64,000 nucleotides of DNA, from NCBI RefSeq assembly GCF_030540765.1, contig NZ_JAUOEL010000005.1:186001-250000 (forward strand), given 5' to 3'. Position 1 is the stretch's first letter; each line of letters begins with the position of its first letter. Source of the stretch: Flavivirga jejuensis (GTDB lineage Bacteria; Bacteroidota; Bacteroidia; Flavobacteriales; Flavobacteriaceae). Under the pieces are notes generated by a model. That model was not told the DNA's origin, did no database searches, and saw nothing but the letters and a program-made list of their open reading frames with translations. Below are positions 17,921-26,517 of the stretch, one piece after another. The position numbers and the translations under genes are program-made.

Positions 17921-18043
17921 AGACTTTAAATACTACAGTTAAGATGTTTTAAAAAGTGTCGTACTTATTTCAAAGCATTTACTTCTCATAGGTTTCTAAC
18001 ACTGTTTACTTTTTAAATAATTGAGATATTTATATTTTAACGG

Positions 18044-18391
18044 CTATATCTTCTGGGGTGTTACAATCGCATTAGCTTTAATACAAGCCTCAATATTTTT
18101 AGCCACTGTATAAAGACAAATCCATTTTCTGTTCTCTTTTTTTTCGTTATAGTATTTGGCAGGAAAACGAGCAAAGAATAGGTCGAATTCTTTCTCCATT
18201 AACAAATGAGTTCCCGTATTGTAGTTTAAATCGGTTAAAATGATTCCAATGACTTTCAAGCCCAGTCTACAATGTTTTTTTACGTCATTTTTAAGGGAGG
18301 CTTGATTGATTAAAAGTGCTAGGGAATTAAAAAGAGCATTGTGTGTCATAATCAAAATTTTGTGTGAATTATTAACGTTGTTTTTTTCCAT
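18044..18391 (-). CDS. Hypothetical protein, frameshifted paralogue of 28121-28501
   Basis: A 115-aa protein almost identical to the right-hand copy over residues 1-106 (MEKNNVNNSHKILIMTHNAL...). Loss of one G at about 18059 (TGGGGTGTT here, TGGGGTGGTT at 28166) shifts the frame, so it ends NAIVTPQKI instead of NAIVTTPEDIAVKTINISII. The body looks all-helical with VKKHCRLGLKVIGIILTDLN; no family is recognised. It may be still expressed as a truncated form or be in decay. Confidence 0.55.
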   Translation of the reverse strand: MEKNNVNNSHKILIMTHNALFNSLALLINQASLKNDVKKHCRLGLKVIGIILTDLNYNTGTHLLMEKEFDLFFARFPAKYYNEKKENRKWICLYTVAKNIEACIKANAIVTPQKI

Positions 18392-18870
18392 GGATTCGCT
18401 TTTTTAGATGTTCCTTTATCCTTGTGGTTACTCATCACAAGTCCACTTTAAATAAAAAATAGCGCATCACTATTTAAAGTTAGAAATCTTTGATTTTAAA
18501 TTAAATGAAAAATAAGTAACATCGCTCTGCATGTTACCCTCTCGCTATTCCCCTCCTTAGTTTCATATTAATAGTTTTCATAGAGATTTATGGATGACAC
18601 CTTTTCTATTAATTAGTAATTTATTATTGGGAATACTTTTCTTATTAGCCTACTATCAAAATACATTATTAGAGTTTTTCAAAATATTAATTGTAACTTA
18701 TATCCACTTGAAAAATAGGTTTGCATTGTTATTTTGAGTGTTGGGTGATTGTTAAATATTACACTGATAAGCAAAGCATAACATTTAATAGTAGTCTTGA
18801 TTTTTGTGTTGTGTGAAATGATTCAAAAACCATATTTTATTTTCGTTTTAATAGAGTAATTACTTGCTAT
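18392..18870. other. Gene-poor gap, one tiny ORF
   Basis: The first ~95 bp belong to the left arm of the 995-bp duplication. The rest is AT-rich and shows nothing recognisable apart from a 47-codon hydrophobic ORF listed separately at 18594-18737. Confidence 0.5.
18594..18737 (+). CDS. Possible 47-aa membrane peptide
   Basis: An ATG-started ORF encoding MTPFLLISNLLLGILFLLAYY... and ending HLKNRFALLF. Residues 4-21 form one strong TM helix and the tail is basic. It has no ribosome-binding or promoter evidence and no neighbour on the same strand. It is listed because it lies in an otherwise empty gap, but it could be chance. Confidence 0.25.
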   Translation: MTPFLLISNLLLGILFLLAYYQNTLLEFFKILIVTYIHLKNRFALLF

Positions 18871-19206
18871 TTAATCACAATTCTGCATAGTTAATGTTGC
18901 ACACAATTCATTCTTTGCATTAAAAAATCTAGTATTTAAAATTAATTCCTTTTCGTTTTTGGCTACTTTAAAGTTATCCAAATACATAAAAAAGTCTTGT
19001 GTGAATATTAAATTTTTTTGAAAGGCTAATTGGATACTACATTCTTCTAAAATGGTTTTAAAATTTTCAACAGCTTTTTTACTATATCCTTTTTTGCTCA
19101 AAAATGTTTTTATTAATGATATGGTATATAGGCGATAGGCAAATTTTTCCATTTCCATAAAATCATTTACATCTTCTCCTTTTACTCGATATTGTTGTCT
19201 AAACAT
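18871..19206 (-). CDS. Hypothetical protein with hotdog/thioesterase-like tail
   Basis: A 111-aa protein. The second half (SIQLAFQKNLIFTQDFFMYLDNFKVAKNEKELILNTRFFNAKNELCATLTM) has the strand pattern and spacing seen in the C-terminal half of acyl thioesterases of the hotdog fold. The first half is helical. It is much shorter than a double-hotdog enzyme, so it may be a single-domain or truncated member. It is the last gene on the minus strand below the DUF5777/YceI cluster, 58 bp after it. The fold call is tentative. Confidence 0.45.
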   Translation of the reverse strand: MFRQQYRVKGEDVNDFMEMEKFAYRLYTISLIKTFLSKKGYSKKAVENFKTILEECSIQLAFQKNLIFTQDFFMYLDNFKVAKNEKELILNTRFFNAKNELCATLTMQNCD

Positions 19207-19264
19207 TTTTATATAATGTATGGTAGCTATAAAAAAATGAGAGGTTTTAATCTACAGCTATTAG

Positions 19265-20155
19265 TTAATTATGATTTTTATTTTTTTTCTTTCCTTGAAA
19301 TGCTCTTGAAATATTAAACCCTAAATGTATATCACCTTCAAAAAAGTTGTCTGTACTTTCAGTAATGAAGCTCTTTTCAATCATTGTAATAGAATTGGAT
19401 AGAATTATTTGAAAAACATGGCCTCCAGTTTCAATTTCAAGTCCTAAGGCTAATGAATTTGTTGTATCAATAGATTTTAGCGGGTTTATTGTATAATGAT
19501 ACTCGGCATTTAATGCCATACGTTTTGAGATTTTTGCTCTACCACCAAAACCAATGGCTGCTATACCGTGTGGGTCATCGTTAGTTTTTACTAAGTTTCT
19601 ATACGTATAACTAGGCATGATTTGTAAAGACAATTCAGGGCTAAATTTCCGTGCAATCATAAGTTGTGTAAAGTAGGTTAGTTTTTGGTTAAATGTAGGT
19701 TTGTCTAGAGGGTCAAAATCCTTAATAGACCTGTAAGCTACACTACCAAATACAGTAGCAGAAATAGGAGTAGAGTTTTTATTAGATCTTTGCTTAATGA
19801 GTTTATACTTTAGAAATCCATCATAAGTTTTTTCAAAACTACTTCGTCCTAAACCTACCATTAAATTATCGGTAATACCTTTTTCTAATGCAAAACGGAT
19901 ATTGGATTGATCTAATCCATAAAGTTCATCTATACCTAAATTAACTCTACCAAAGCGGTGAGAAATCACAAATTCAGTAACACCTTTTTTTCGGAGTTCT
20001 ATAGAGTGACCATTTAATATTCGTGTTCCTTTAAAAGTGGCAGAGGTATAATTTTTCGTTTTTGGAGCCTCGCTTTCTAAAATATTTAGAAGGTCTTGCG
20101 CCATTGTTTTACTAGTTATAGTAAATAAAACAAAAAGAGTTAATAAATTTCTCAT
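19265..20155 (-). CDS. DUF5777-family outer-membrane beta-barrel protein (copy A)
   Basis: A 296-aa exported protein with signal peptide MRNLLTLFVLFTITSKTMAQ. It starts DLLNILESEAPKTKNYTSATFKGTRILNGHSIE and continues as alternating beta strands such as TDNLMVGLGRSSFEKTYDGFLKYKL and LNAEYHYTINPLKSIDTTNSLALGLEIETGGHVFQIIL. This is the DUF5777 pattern. Its close relative is encoded at 24986-25882 on the other strand. It is the last gene of a minus-strand unit with YceI, an OB-fold protein, a cytochrome c and a Lipoprotein_15 protein. Its gene starts 2 bp after the YceI stop. Confidence 0.8.
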   Translation of the reverse strand: MRNLLTLFVLFTITSKTMAQDLLNILESEAPKTKNYTSATFKGTRILNGHSIELRKKGVTEFVISHRFGRVNLGIDELYGLDQSNIRFALEKGITDNLMVGLGRSSFEKTYDGFLKYKLIKQRSNKNSTPISATVFGSVAYRSIKDFDPLDKPTFNQKLTYFTQLMIARKFSPELSLQIMPSYTYRNLVKTNDDPHGIAAIGFGGRAKISKRMALNAEYHYTINPLKSIDTTNSLALGLEIETGGHVFQIILSNSITMIEKSFITESTDNFFEGDIHLGFNISRAFQGKKKNKNHN

Positions 20156-20156
20156 A

Positions 20157-20702
20157 CTATTTGTTATATGGATTATGGTTTAATTTAAAGTCAATATTCA
20201 GATTTTCAGCAATATTATTTGCTACAACAGAAGGAATGCTAATATCAAAATCTGCTATTTGTATAGTAAATGTGCCATTAAGTAATAAACTATCTGCTGT
20301 CTTTATTAATTTAGCCTTAGTTTCTATACTTTTTGTAACCCCGTGGATTGTAATATCTCCGGTTATAACAACTTCATTTGTATTTAAATTTAGTGAGTTG
20401 AAATCTTTTATTTTACCTTTAAATATAGCTTTAGGGTAAGTATCTGATTCTACATAGTTTTCGTTAAAATGTTCTTGCATTAATGATTTTTCGAACATAA
20501 ACGACTTCATTAATATGGCTATAGCAAGACTTCCGTCTTTTGTATCTATAATGCTTAAAACCTGATGGTTTTCTGCTTTAATATCTTCAATAGGTGTGCT
20601 AGAAAAAAAAGATACTTCTCCTTGTTTAGTTAAAAATTTTTCTTGTCCATAAGTAAAGGTTACACACAAAAAAAGACATATTGTTATATATATTGATTTC
20701 AT
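20157..20702 (-). CDS. YceI-family periplasmic lipid-binding protein (copy A)
   Basis: A 181-aa periplasmic lipocalin-like protein of the YceI family (polyisoprenoid binders). The signal peptide MKSIYITICLFLCVTFTYGQ is followed by FLTKQGEVSFFSSTPIEDIKAENHQVLSIID, DTYPKAIFKGKIKDF and GDITIHGVTKSIETKAKL, the latter two being hallmark blocks. I start at 20702. A longer reading to 20762 would overlap the OB-fold gene upstream and precede the signal peptide. The paralogue at 24448 shares the order OB-fold, YceI, DUF5777. Confidence 0.88.
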   Translation of the reverse strand: MKSIYITICLFLCVTFTYGQEKFLTKQGEVSFFSSTPIEDIKAENHQVLSIIDTKDGSLAIAILMKSFMFEKSLMQEHFNENYVESDTYPKAIFKGKIKDFNSLNLNTNEVVITGDITIHGVTKSIETKAKLIKTADSLLLNGTFTIQIADFDISIPSVVANNIAENLNIDFKLNHNPYNK

Positions 20703-20710
20703 AATTATAT

Positions 20711-21130
20711 TTATTTTATTATACATTTTACAAGAATAACGTCCATTAAGTAGCCCGTGCAAATGCCTTTAATTATTACAGGTTTCCCTGTATATAGATT
20801 TTTAAATTTTATTGTTTCTTCTGGCGTTAAATGACACATAACTGTTCCTAATGAACCTTCATTTTTAAGTGCTATTATTCCCTTATTATCATTTATAGAT
20901 AGCGTAGAAATGGTTCCAGAAATTTCAACAATTTGCTCTAGATATTTAGCATTTGCATTGTTCTCATCATTTTCAAAGTCATTCAGAATAGTTTGTGCCG
21001 TAAGTGTTATATCTGCTTTAGAGTTGGCAACATTTGTATGTGGTTTGTTATAAATAACTACCAATAGAACCATAATAAATGTTAGAATAAGGACACTACC
21101 TAGAACTATGAATTTTGTTTTTTTGTTCAT
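20711..21130 (-). CDS. Membrane-anchored OB-fold (tRNA_anti-like) protein (copy A)
   Basis: A 139-aa protein. One N-terminal TM helix (residues 7-28) is followed by TLTAQTILNDFENDENNANAKYLEQIVEISGTI and ...GKPVIIKGICTGYLMDVILVKCIIK. The K(Y/V)-hE(V/I)-G pattern with a final GhCxGhhxDVhLxxC is the tRNA_anti-like OB fold common in Bacteroidota exported proteins. Two Cys residues near the end may be heme or disulfide related. It is paralogous to 24018-24455 and lies 8 bp upstream of YceI. Confidence 0.72.
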   Translation of the reverse strand: MNKKTKFIVLGSVLILTFIMVLLVVIYNKPHTNVANSKADITLTAQTILNDFENDENNANAKYLEQIVEISGTISTLSINDNKGIIALKNEGSLGTVMCHLTPEETIKFKNLYTGKPVIIKGICTGYLMDVILVKCIIK

Positions 21131-21139
21131 GCTAAATAT

Positions 21140-21502
21140 TTAATTGTTTAAAGCGCCATTATCTACCCAGCAACTAATTAGTTCTATTTCTGTACTGCTT
21201 AAAGAGCCTCCTTGAGGCATTCTTCGGCTTACAACTTGTGTTTTTACGTTGTTTGCGCTATTACTTATACCAGAGTAACTACTTAAATTTGGAGGTTGAT
21301 TTCCACCATGGCAGCTTATACAGTTATTATCTATAATTGGTTTTATTTGTGATACAAAGGATATATTTGAATCACAAACCTCGTTTTCAGGTATATTCGT
21401 TAATTGTTCGTCATCTTCTTCTACACTTGCTTCGCATGAGAAAAACAAAGCAGATATAATAAGTAATAATTTTATGCCTGTAATTTTTAGAATTCGATTC
21501 AT
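21140..21502 (-). CDS. Lipid-anchored c-type cytochrome domain protein
   Basis: A 120-aa lipoprotein starting MNRILKITGIKLLLIISALFFSCEASV, with lipobox Cys at residue 23. One heme motif CISCH sits in IKPIIDNNCISCHGGNQPPNLSSY, and a downstream MPQGG likely supplies the distal Met. This architecture occurs in small Bacteroidota cytochromes at the outer face of a membrane. I use the start at 21502 since the longer reading lacks a leader. It lies 10 bp upstream of the OB-fold gene, suggesting the cluster performs redox chemistry. Confidence 0.82.
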   Translation of the reverse strand: MNRILKITGIKLLLIISALFFSCEASVEEDDEQLTNIPENEVCDSNISFVSQIKPIIDNNCISCHGGNQPPNLSSYSGISNSANNVKTQVVSRRMPQGGSLSSTEIELISCWVDNGALNN

Positions 21503-21672
21503 AATGATTATTTTTTTAAAAAGGGGAAGCAAGAATACTTTGTTTACTTCCCCTTTAATCAACACTAAAAACAATCTATTAACAGGGTGGAATATGTTTT
21601 ATAGAGCCTGTTTATAAAGAATGGTATTAATAATTTGGGCTTGTTTCTCTAGTGTTTATTATTAAATTAGTT

Positions 21673-22446
21673 TTATAATGCAGGTGCAGTATCCACATTT
21701 ACAATTGGCCAAACGCCACTTACTCCATTAGCATCGCCTCTTTCTACATCATTACCAAAGTAATATAAAGGCCATCCCTTGTAGGTAACTTGTGTGGTGC
21801 CAAAAACATCTATAGTACCAAAGTCATTAATATCTAAAATACTTGGTATTAGATTAATATCTAAACTAATTACAGGCCACGCACCATTATTAGAGAAATC
21901 TTCTTGAGTGAAGTTGTTATCGTCTTTAGTATCATTTCCAAAAAGATATATGGTTCTTCCAGTAGCATTTGTCATGTAGAACGTGCTAACGTTAAGAATA
22001 TCAGCTTGAGCATACATTAAAGAGTAATCTGGTTTGGCAATAAACCAATTGTCACCAGCACCATCTCCATTGGTGTCTCCTGCAGCACTATCGTTTGCAA
22101 AATAGTACAAAGGCCAACCTTTATAGGTTGTCTGTTTTTCACCATCTTCACGTGTTAATACGCCAAAGTCTGAAGCTGCTAAATCATTATCTAAAGTAGG
22201 ATCTTCACTATAGAAAACTGGCCATGCAGCTATACAGCCGTTTACACATTCCGAATTTCCATTAACGTCTTTAGAAAAGAAATAAAGAGACATACCATTT
22301 GAGTCTGTTAAGATGTTACCAAAAGTAGAATTGGTAGATGATTTTACTGAATTTACGCTTTCAATAGGATCAGTTGTATCATCTTCTGTATTACAACTAA
22401 ATATTAAAGCGACTAATAGTAGAGCTAATAATTTTCCTTTTTTCAT
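21673..22446 (-). CDS. Lipoprotein with Lipoprotein_15 (COG4315-type) repeats
   Basis: A 257-aa lipoprotein with lipobox VALIFSC near residue 17. Repeated units of the secreted-repeat family PF03640 follow: SNGMSLYFFSKDVNG...CIAAWPVFYSE, TYKGWPLYYFANDSAAGDTNGDG, TGRTIYLFGNDTKDD...GAWPVIS and a second TYKGWPLYYFGNDVERGDANG. The YKGWPLYYF blocks define the family, whose function is unsettled. The calcium-like DxNxDG loops sit just behind them. It lies upstream of the cytochrome gene and downstream of the LytTR regulator. Confidence 0.83.
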   Translation of the reverse strand: MKKGKLLALLLVALIFSCNTEDDTTDPIESVNSVKSSTNSTFGNILTDSNGMSLYFFSKDVNGNSECVNGCIAAWPVFYSEDPTLDNDLAASDFGVLTREDGEKQTTYKGWPLYYFANDSAAGDTNGDGAGDNWFIAKPDYSLMYAQADILNVSTFYMTNATGRTIYLFGNDTKDDNNFTQEDFSNNGAWPVISLDINLIPSILDINDFGTIDVFGTTQVTYKGWPLYYFGNDVERGDANGVSGVWPIVNVDTAPAL

Positions 22447-22712
22447 TTTTATATAATTTATTGATTGTTCTGCAAATAACCGCCAATACAGCGGTTGCAA
22501 ACAACATAAAGTGTGTGAAAGGGAAAAAATGAGCCTGAAAAGGAAAAAAAAGCCTTGAAATTTTAAGCGTTTTTTGAAATTGAATTAAACATGTTGTTTA
22601 AACAGAGTTTCAAAACAATAAAAAAGATGAATTATTAGTTTTTTGTTTTTCTTAAGAGTGAAAATCTTAGAACGAACTAGAAAATAAGTGTTTACTAATT
22701 AAGAAAAACGGA

Positions 22713-23843
22713 TTAAATATTTAGCCATTGTCTAAACTCGGATGCTTTATTTTTACTAATGATAATTTCAACATCGGTATCCTGAATTAAAATTTTAAGT
22801 TGACTATTACCGTATTTAATTATTTTTTTAATTGAAGTAATGCTAATTATAAACTGTCTATTAGCTCTAAAAAATAAAGATGCATCTAGATTAGCTAGCA
22901 ATTCATCTAAACTAGCATTAGTTGTAGATTTTTTATCATTTGATGTTATTACATAAGTAATCGTATCTTCTGTATAGATATATGATATTTCGCTAATATG
23001 AATAGGAACTAATTCGTTTCTTATATAGGTAAGAATTCTTTTTTTACCCGAATCTGAGATTGCTTCCTCATTGTTTTCTTCGATGCTTTCTTTTATTGAA
23101 GGTTGTGTGTTATTTTCAACTACTTTTTGCTGATAATCAACTAAATCTGCGTTAAGTTTAGATAGATTAATTAATTCACTTTCTAAATTGCTGTTTTTTA
23201 ACTCTAGCTGTTTTTCATAATAACTACCAATAATACGTACTGCCAAAAAAGAAGAAAATATTATGAGTACGCCCATTAAAATAAAAATGGTATAGAAACT
23301 CTTTTTTAATTTACTAATCTCAATAGACAATTTGTCTAAATTAATATGAGCTGCTATAATTAAGTCTGAGTTAAGAACAGGAGATATATGTATAATTTCC
23401 GAAGAAAGGTTTGTATTAGAATCTTTGGAGGGTTTTTTTTGATTTATTAATAAATCATATAATTGATCAGAGCTGTTTTCTTCTTTTAAAGAATTTAATA
23501 AAGATTGATTTGAGTTTACTTTTTGACCTACTTGGGTAATGTTTGGGTGGCAAACTGCTTTTCCAGACCAATTAAATACACTAATAAATGAAGCTTCTTT
23601 TTGAGTGTTTTCAATAGTTAACTGTATATTTTTAATAACATTTTCTTTATCTAAATCCTTACCTAGTTGATAATTTATTAGTTTAGATATCTCGTTAGAT
23701 TCTCTTTTGCTAGATTCTAATTGCAATTCAATTAATTGATTAGCGCTAACTTTAATAAAATATTTAACTCCAACTGATGCAATAATTAAAAAAATAACAG
23801 AGATAGAAATAAAAGTAAGTAAGTATAGTTTGTCTTTTCTCAT
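22713..23843 (-). CDS. Membrane-bound LytTR transcription regulator with cache-like sensor
   Basis: A 376-aa protein. TM1 is at residues 5-27, and an extracytoplasmic segment with FNWSGKAVCHPNITQVGQKV resembles the cache/PAS strand of transmembrane sensors. TM2 is near 185-205, followed by a coiled coil and a C-terminal LytTR domain (PVHISEISYIYTEDTITYVI, FRANRQFIISITSIKKI). There is no receiver domain, so it is a one-component membrane-bound DNA-binding protein. It heads the minus-strand gene block and is divergent from copy B of the OB-fold/YceI/DUF5777 trio. It is the likely regulator of both arms. Start at 23843 rather than 23873, since it leads straight into TM1. Confidence 0.8.
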   Translation of the reverse strand: MRKDKLYLLTFISISVIFLIIASVGVKYFIKVSANQLIELQLESSKRESNEISKLINYQLGKDLDKENVIKNIQLTIENTQKEASFISVFNWSGKAVCHPNITQVGQKVNSNQSLLNSLKEENSSDQLYDLLINQKKPSKDSNTNLSSEIIHISPVLNSDLIIAAHINLDKLSIEISKLKKSFYTIFILMGVLIIFSSFLAVRIIGSYYEKQLELKNSNLESELINLSKLNADLVDYQQKVVENNTQPSIKESIEENNEEAISDSGKKRILTYIRNELVPIHISEISYIYTEDTITYVITSNDKKSTTNASLDELLANLDASLFFRANRQFIISITSIKKIIKYGNSQLKILIQDTDVEIIISKNKASEFRQWLNI

Positions 23844-24017
23844 TATATTAGATTTTGAAGTAGTTTTAAACAATAAATAATAAATTACTCCAATGTTAAA
23901 TTATAGTTTGCTGCCAAAATAGTGTATTTTTAGTATCGTTTTTTATTTTAAAACAAACTATTTCTAGTTTAATTATTTAATTTGTATTAGTTTATTTGTA
24001 ATAGTATAAATTTAAGA
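23844..24017. promoter_or_regulatory. Divergent promoter region of the mirrored YceI module
   Basis: This 174-bp gap holds the promoters of the LytTR gene (-) and the copy B trio (+). It is very AT-rich. TTTGTATTAG and TTTATTTG repeats near 23980-24000 are possible -33/-7 candidates, but no exact TAnnTTTG with good spacing was found. LytTR half-site repeats were not convincing here. Confidence 0.35.
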
Positions 24018-24455
24018 ATGAATAAAAAGAAATACTATTTTTATTTTCTGTTTGCTTTTATTTTATTGATAAGCTTTTATGTAGGCTTACGTTATTTTAG
24101 CACCTCTAATGTAGATATCCAAAATGCACCTGTAGAAATAACGGTTAATGCTGAAAAACTAACAGCTTCTTTTATTAAGGACGAAAGTGCTGCTAATGAG
24201 TTGTATAAGGATAAGGTTGTTGAAGTTTTTGGAATAATTAAAGGAACTACTTTTGTAAATAAAACAAATACTATAATATTGCAAAGCGATTACAATGATT
24301 ATAATGTAATTTGCGACATGCAAGTAGACTCGTTAGACGTATTTAAACAACTAAAACCTAGTCAAAAGGTAACCATAAAAGGTGTTTGCAAAGGATTTTT
24401 ACATGATGTTATACTTTTAAATTGTATGTTTATAAATACCCAAAATAATGACTAA
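24018..24455 (+). CDS. Membrane-anchored OB-fold (tRNA_anti-like) protein (copy B)
   Basis: A 145-aa protein with one TM helix (residues 6-25) and the body ITVNAEKLTASFIKDESAANELYKDKVVEVFGII...SQKVTIKGVCKGFLHDVILLNCMF. It matches copy A (20711-21130) in layout and in the final GVCKGFLHDVILLNC. Its stop overlaps the following YceI start by 8 bp. The order OB-fold, YceI, DUF5777 is the same as on the minus strand. Confidence 0.72.
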   Translation: MNKKKYYFYFLFAFILLISFYVGLRYFSTSNVDIQNAPVEITVNAEKLTASFIKDESAANELYKDKVVEVFGIIKGTTFVNKTNTIILQSDYNDYNVICDMQVDSLDVFKQLKPSQKVTIKGVCKGFLHDVILLNCMFINTQNND

Positions 24456-24996
24456 AATAGGTGTTCTTATATTTTTATTGATAAACTTAATTAATTCTAA
24501 ATTAGAACCTAAACAATTTATAGCACGTCAAGGTCAGGTTTCTTTTTTTTCTTATACTACTGCAGAAAATATTGAAGCAAAAAACAATCAAGTATTAAGT
24601 ATTATAGATGTTTCTAATAATGAAATTGCTATAAGTATGCTTATGAATGCTTTTGTTTTTAAAAAATCTTTAATGTATGAACATTTCAATGCTAGTTATA
24701 TAGAATCAGATTTGTATCCTAAAGCTACTTTTAAAGGTGTTATTGTTGATTTTGATCCATTAGCTACAACCGTTCAAACAAGAATTATTAAAGGAACACT
24801 CACTATAAGAAACATATCTAAGGAAATTAATATTAAAACAAAAATTGAGAATATTAATGGGAATTATATTTTAACAGGTGATTTTGAACTTGTTGTTGAA
24901 GATTTTGATATCAAAATTCCGCCAATTGTAGCTCCTAATATTGCTAAAATTATATCAACTAGTTTTAGATTTGAATATCAGTCCTATGAAAAATAA
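24448..24996 (+). CDS. YceI-family periplasmic lipid-binding protein (copy B)
   Basis: A 182-aa YceI-family protein: signal-like MTKIGVLIFLLINLINS, then FIARQGQVSFFSYTTAENIEAKNNQVLSIIDV, SDLYPKATFKGVIVDF and GTLTIRNISKEINIKTKI. It shares long blocks with copy A. The start overlaps the upstream OB-fold gene by 8 bp and the end overlaps the DUF5777 gene by 11 bp, so translation is coupled. It probably binds a polyisoprenoid or quinone-like lipid in the periplasm. Confidence 0.86.
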   Translation: MTKIGVLIFLLINLINSKLEPKQFIARQGQVSFFSYTTAENIEAKNNQVLSIIDVSNNEIAISMLMNAFVFKKSLMYEHFNASYIESDLYPKATFKGVIVDFDPLATTVQTRIIKGTLTIRNISKEINIKTKIENINGNYILTGDFELVVEDFDIKIPPIVAPNIAKIISTSFRFEYQSYEK

Positions 24997-25882
24997 TCTG
25001 TTTTACATTCTGAGTTTATGTGTGTTGTTAGTAACCACTATGTCTTTAAACGCACAAGATTTGCTAGAGGCAGTAGATAAAGAGTACCCAAATATTCCTC
25101 AATACGAATTATCAACATTTAAAGGAACACGTATAGCTATAGGTCAATCTATAGAAAATCGAAAAAAAGGCGTATTGCAACTTGCTGCTTTAAATAGGTA
25201 TTGGAATCTTCCAAATGCTAAAATTCAAAGTTTTGTTGCCGATAAATTAAGTGCTCGATTAGCCTTTGAATATGGAATAAGTGATAATTTAACTATAGGA
25301 GCAGGGTGGACAAGCTTAGAGGAAGTTTCAGATGTGAATTTAAAATATACGCTTTTGCGCCAGCGTAAGGATGCAAAAAAAGCGCCATTAAGTATATCAT
25401 TATTTCAAAACGCTTCTTATAGAGGAGATAGGTCGGAGCCTAATTCTGATATTGGGTTTAAAAATCGTTTAGCCTTTACAAGTCAAGTTTTAATAGCACA
25501 TAAATTTACACCAAAGTTTTCATTACAAGTTTCACCAACATTTATTCATAGAAGCTTTTCTTTTAATGAAGTGGATCCTAGTAATCATTTTGCCGTTGGT
25601 TTTGGAGGAAGGTACAGAATAGCAAATCATGTATCTCTTACTTCAGAATATTATTATGTTGCCAATCCATTAAAATCTCGTGATACATACGGTGCGTTTG
25701 CAATAGGTGTTAATTGGGATGTTCGCTTTTTATTATTGCAATTCCAGATGACAAATGCACGTAGTATGGTTGAAGATGGTTTTATTCTGCAAACACCAAA
25801 TAATTTCAATACTGATGATGGGAATTTTGTTTTTGGCTTTAATGCAATTTTTACTCTTCATCTAATACAAAAACAGTTGTAG
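24986..25882 (+). CDS. DUF5777-family outer-membrane beta-barrel protein (copy B)
   Basis: A 298-aa exported protein: signal peptide MKNNLFYILSLCVLLVTTMSLNA, then QDLLEAVDKEYPNIPQYELSTFKGTRIAIGQSIENRKKG and strand-rich sequence ending FVFGFNAIFTLH. It is homologous to copy A with the motif STFKGTRI. I start at 24986 because this ATG begins the signal peptide. It closes the plus-strand trio; a weak stem TTTAAGTA/TACTTAAA follows at 25885-25913. Confidence 0.8.
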   Translation: MKNNLFYILSLCVLLVTTMSLNAQDLLEAVDKEYPNIPQYELSTFKGTRIAIGQSIENRKKGVLQLAALNRYWNLPNAKIQSFVADKLSARLAFEYGISDNLTIGAGWTSLEEVSDVNLKYTLLRQRKDAKKAPLSISLFQNASYRGDRSEPNSDIGFKNRLAFTSQVLIAHKFTPKFSLQVSPTFIHRSFSFNEVDPSNHFAVGFGGRYRIANHVSLTSEYYYVANPLKSRDTYGAFAIGVNWDVRFLLLQFQMTNARSMVEDGFILQTPNNFNTDDGNFVFGFNAIFTLHLIQKQL

Positions 25883-26428
25883 GGTTTAAGTATGTACCCT
25901 ATTTGTACTTAAAAGATGTAACTAATTGAAAATCAATTTAAGTTAATTTACTGTATTGGAAATTGCTCCTTATGCTGAATAAAGTTCATTAATATTTATA
26001 TAATTTGTACCTTTATTGTACTAAAGAAGAGCAAATTATATTTTAGAGTTCTTTTTATGGTTTTAGTGTACAAATAGGTGTGCATGTTTTAAAATAGTGA
26101 TATAAAATACTGAAAACAGTGTAATATAAAATACTGGTTAAGTATACCACAATGAATTTACTTAAATTAAGTAAAAGACCGTAAATATTCTTCGTGATTG
26201 ACTCTAACTGTTTGTTTTGCAAGGTGTTAAAATTTAATGTTGATGAAAGACAGCTACATCTATACTGCGCTATAGATCTTTTATGAGCTTGTTATCCATA
26301 CCCATATTTATATCTAGCCTTATAAACCTGATAAAGTGGGTGAAAGCATACTTCTCGGAAAAGTTGAAGAGCTCCAGCTTCCAGTGTAGAATTGAAGAGA
26401 CACCATCTAATTTGGCTTAAACAAAAAA
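25883..26428. other. Gene-free gap downstream of copy B
   Basis: This stretch holds a short stem (25885-25892 with 25906-25913), a pair of TATAAAATACTG direct repeats near 26101 and 26128, and otherwise unstructured AT-rich sequence. I see no ORF or RNA gene of substance. Confidence 0.5.
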
Positions 26429-26449
26429 CCCCAACCTTGTAAGGTTGGG
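26429..26449 (-). terminator. Terminator downstream of the 171-aa membrane protein gene
   Basis: A 9-bp perfect stem, CCCAACCTT/AAGGTTGGG with a GT loop. On the minus strand it is followed by a T6 run, so it terminates transcripts from 26496-27011. Confidence 0.7.
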
Positions 26450-26481
26450 ATTCATGGATATCAAACCCGAAATTTACATAT

Positions 26482-26517
26482 AAAAAAATCTGTTACTAAT
26501 TAGTAACAGATTTTTTT
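26482..26517. terminator. Perfect 36-bp palindrome overlapping a stop codon
   Basis: The sequence is a perfect palindrome built from A7-TCTGTTACTAA and its complement, so both strands carry a stem followed by T7. It covers the last codons and stop of the minus-strand gene at 26496 and should act as a first terminator, with a second one at 26429. Confidence 0.75.

Larger units (their letters stand above)
17494..18488. repeat. Left copy of a 995-bp direct duplication
   Basis: Collinear with 27602-28596 at roughly 93-95% identity by eye, with the same length and orientation. It carries two minus-strand genes. In this copy the first is a pseudogene and the second has a frameshifted C-terminus, whereas both are intact in the right copy. 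The two copies bracket a 9.1-kb module. Confidence 0.88.
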
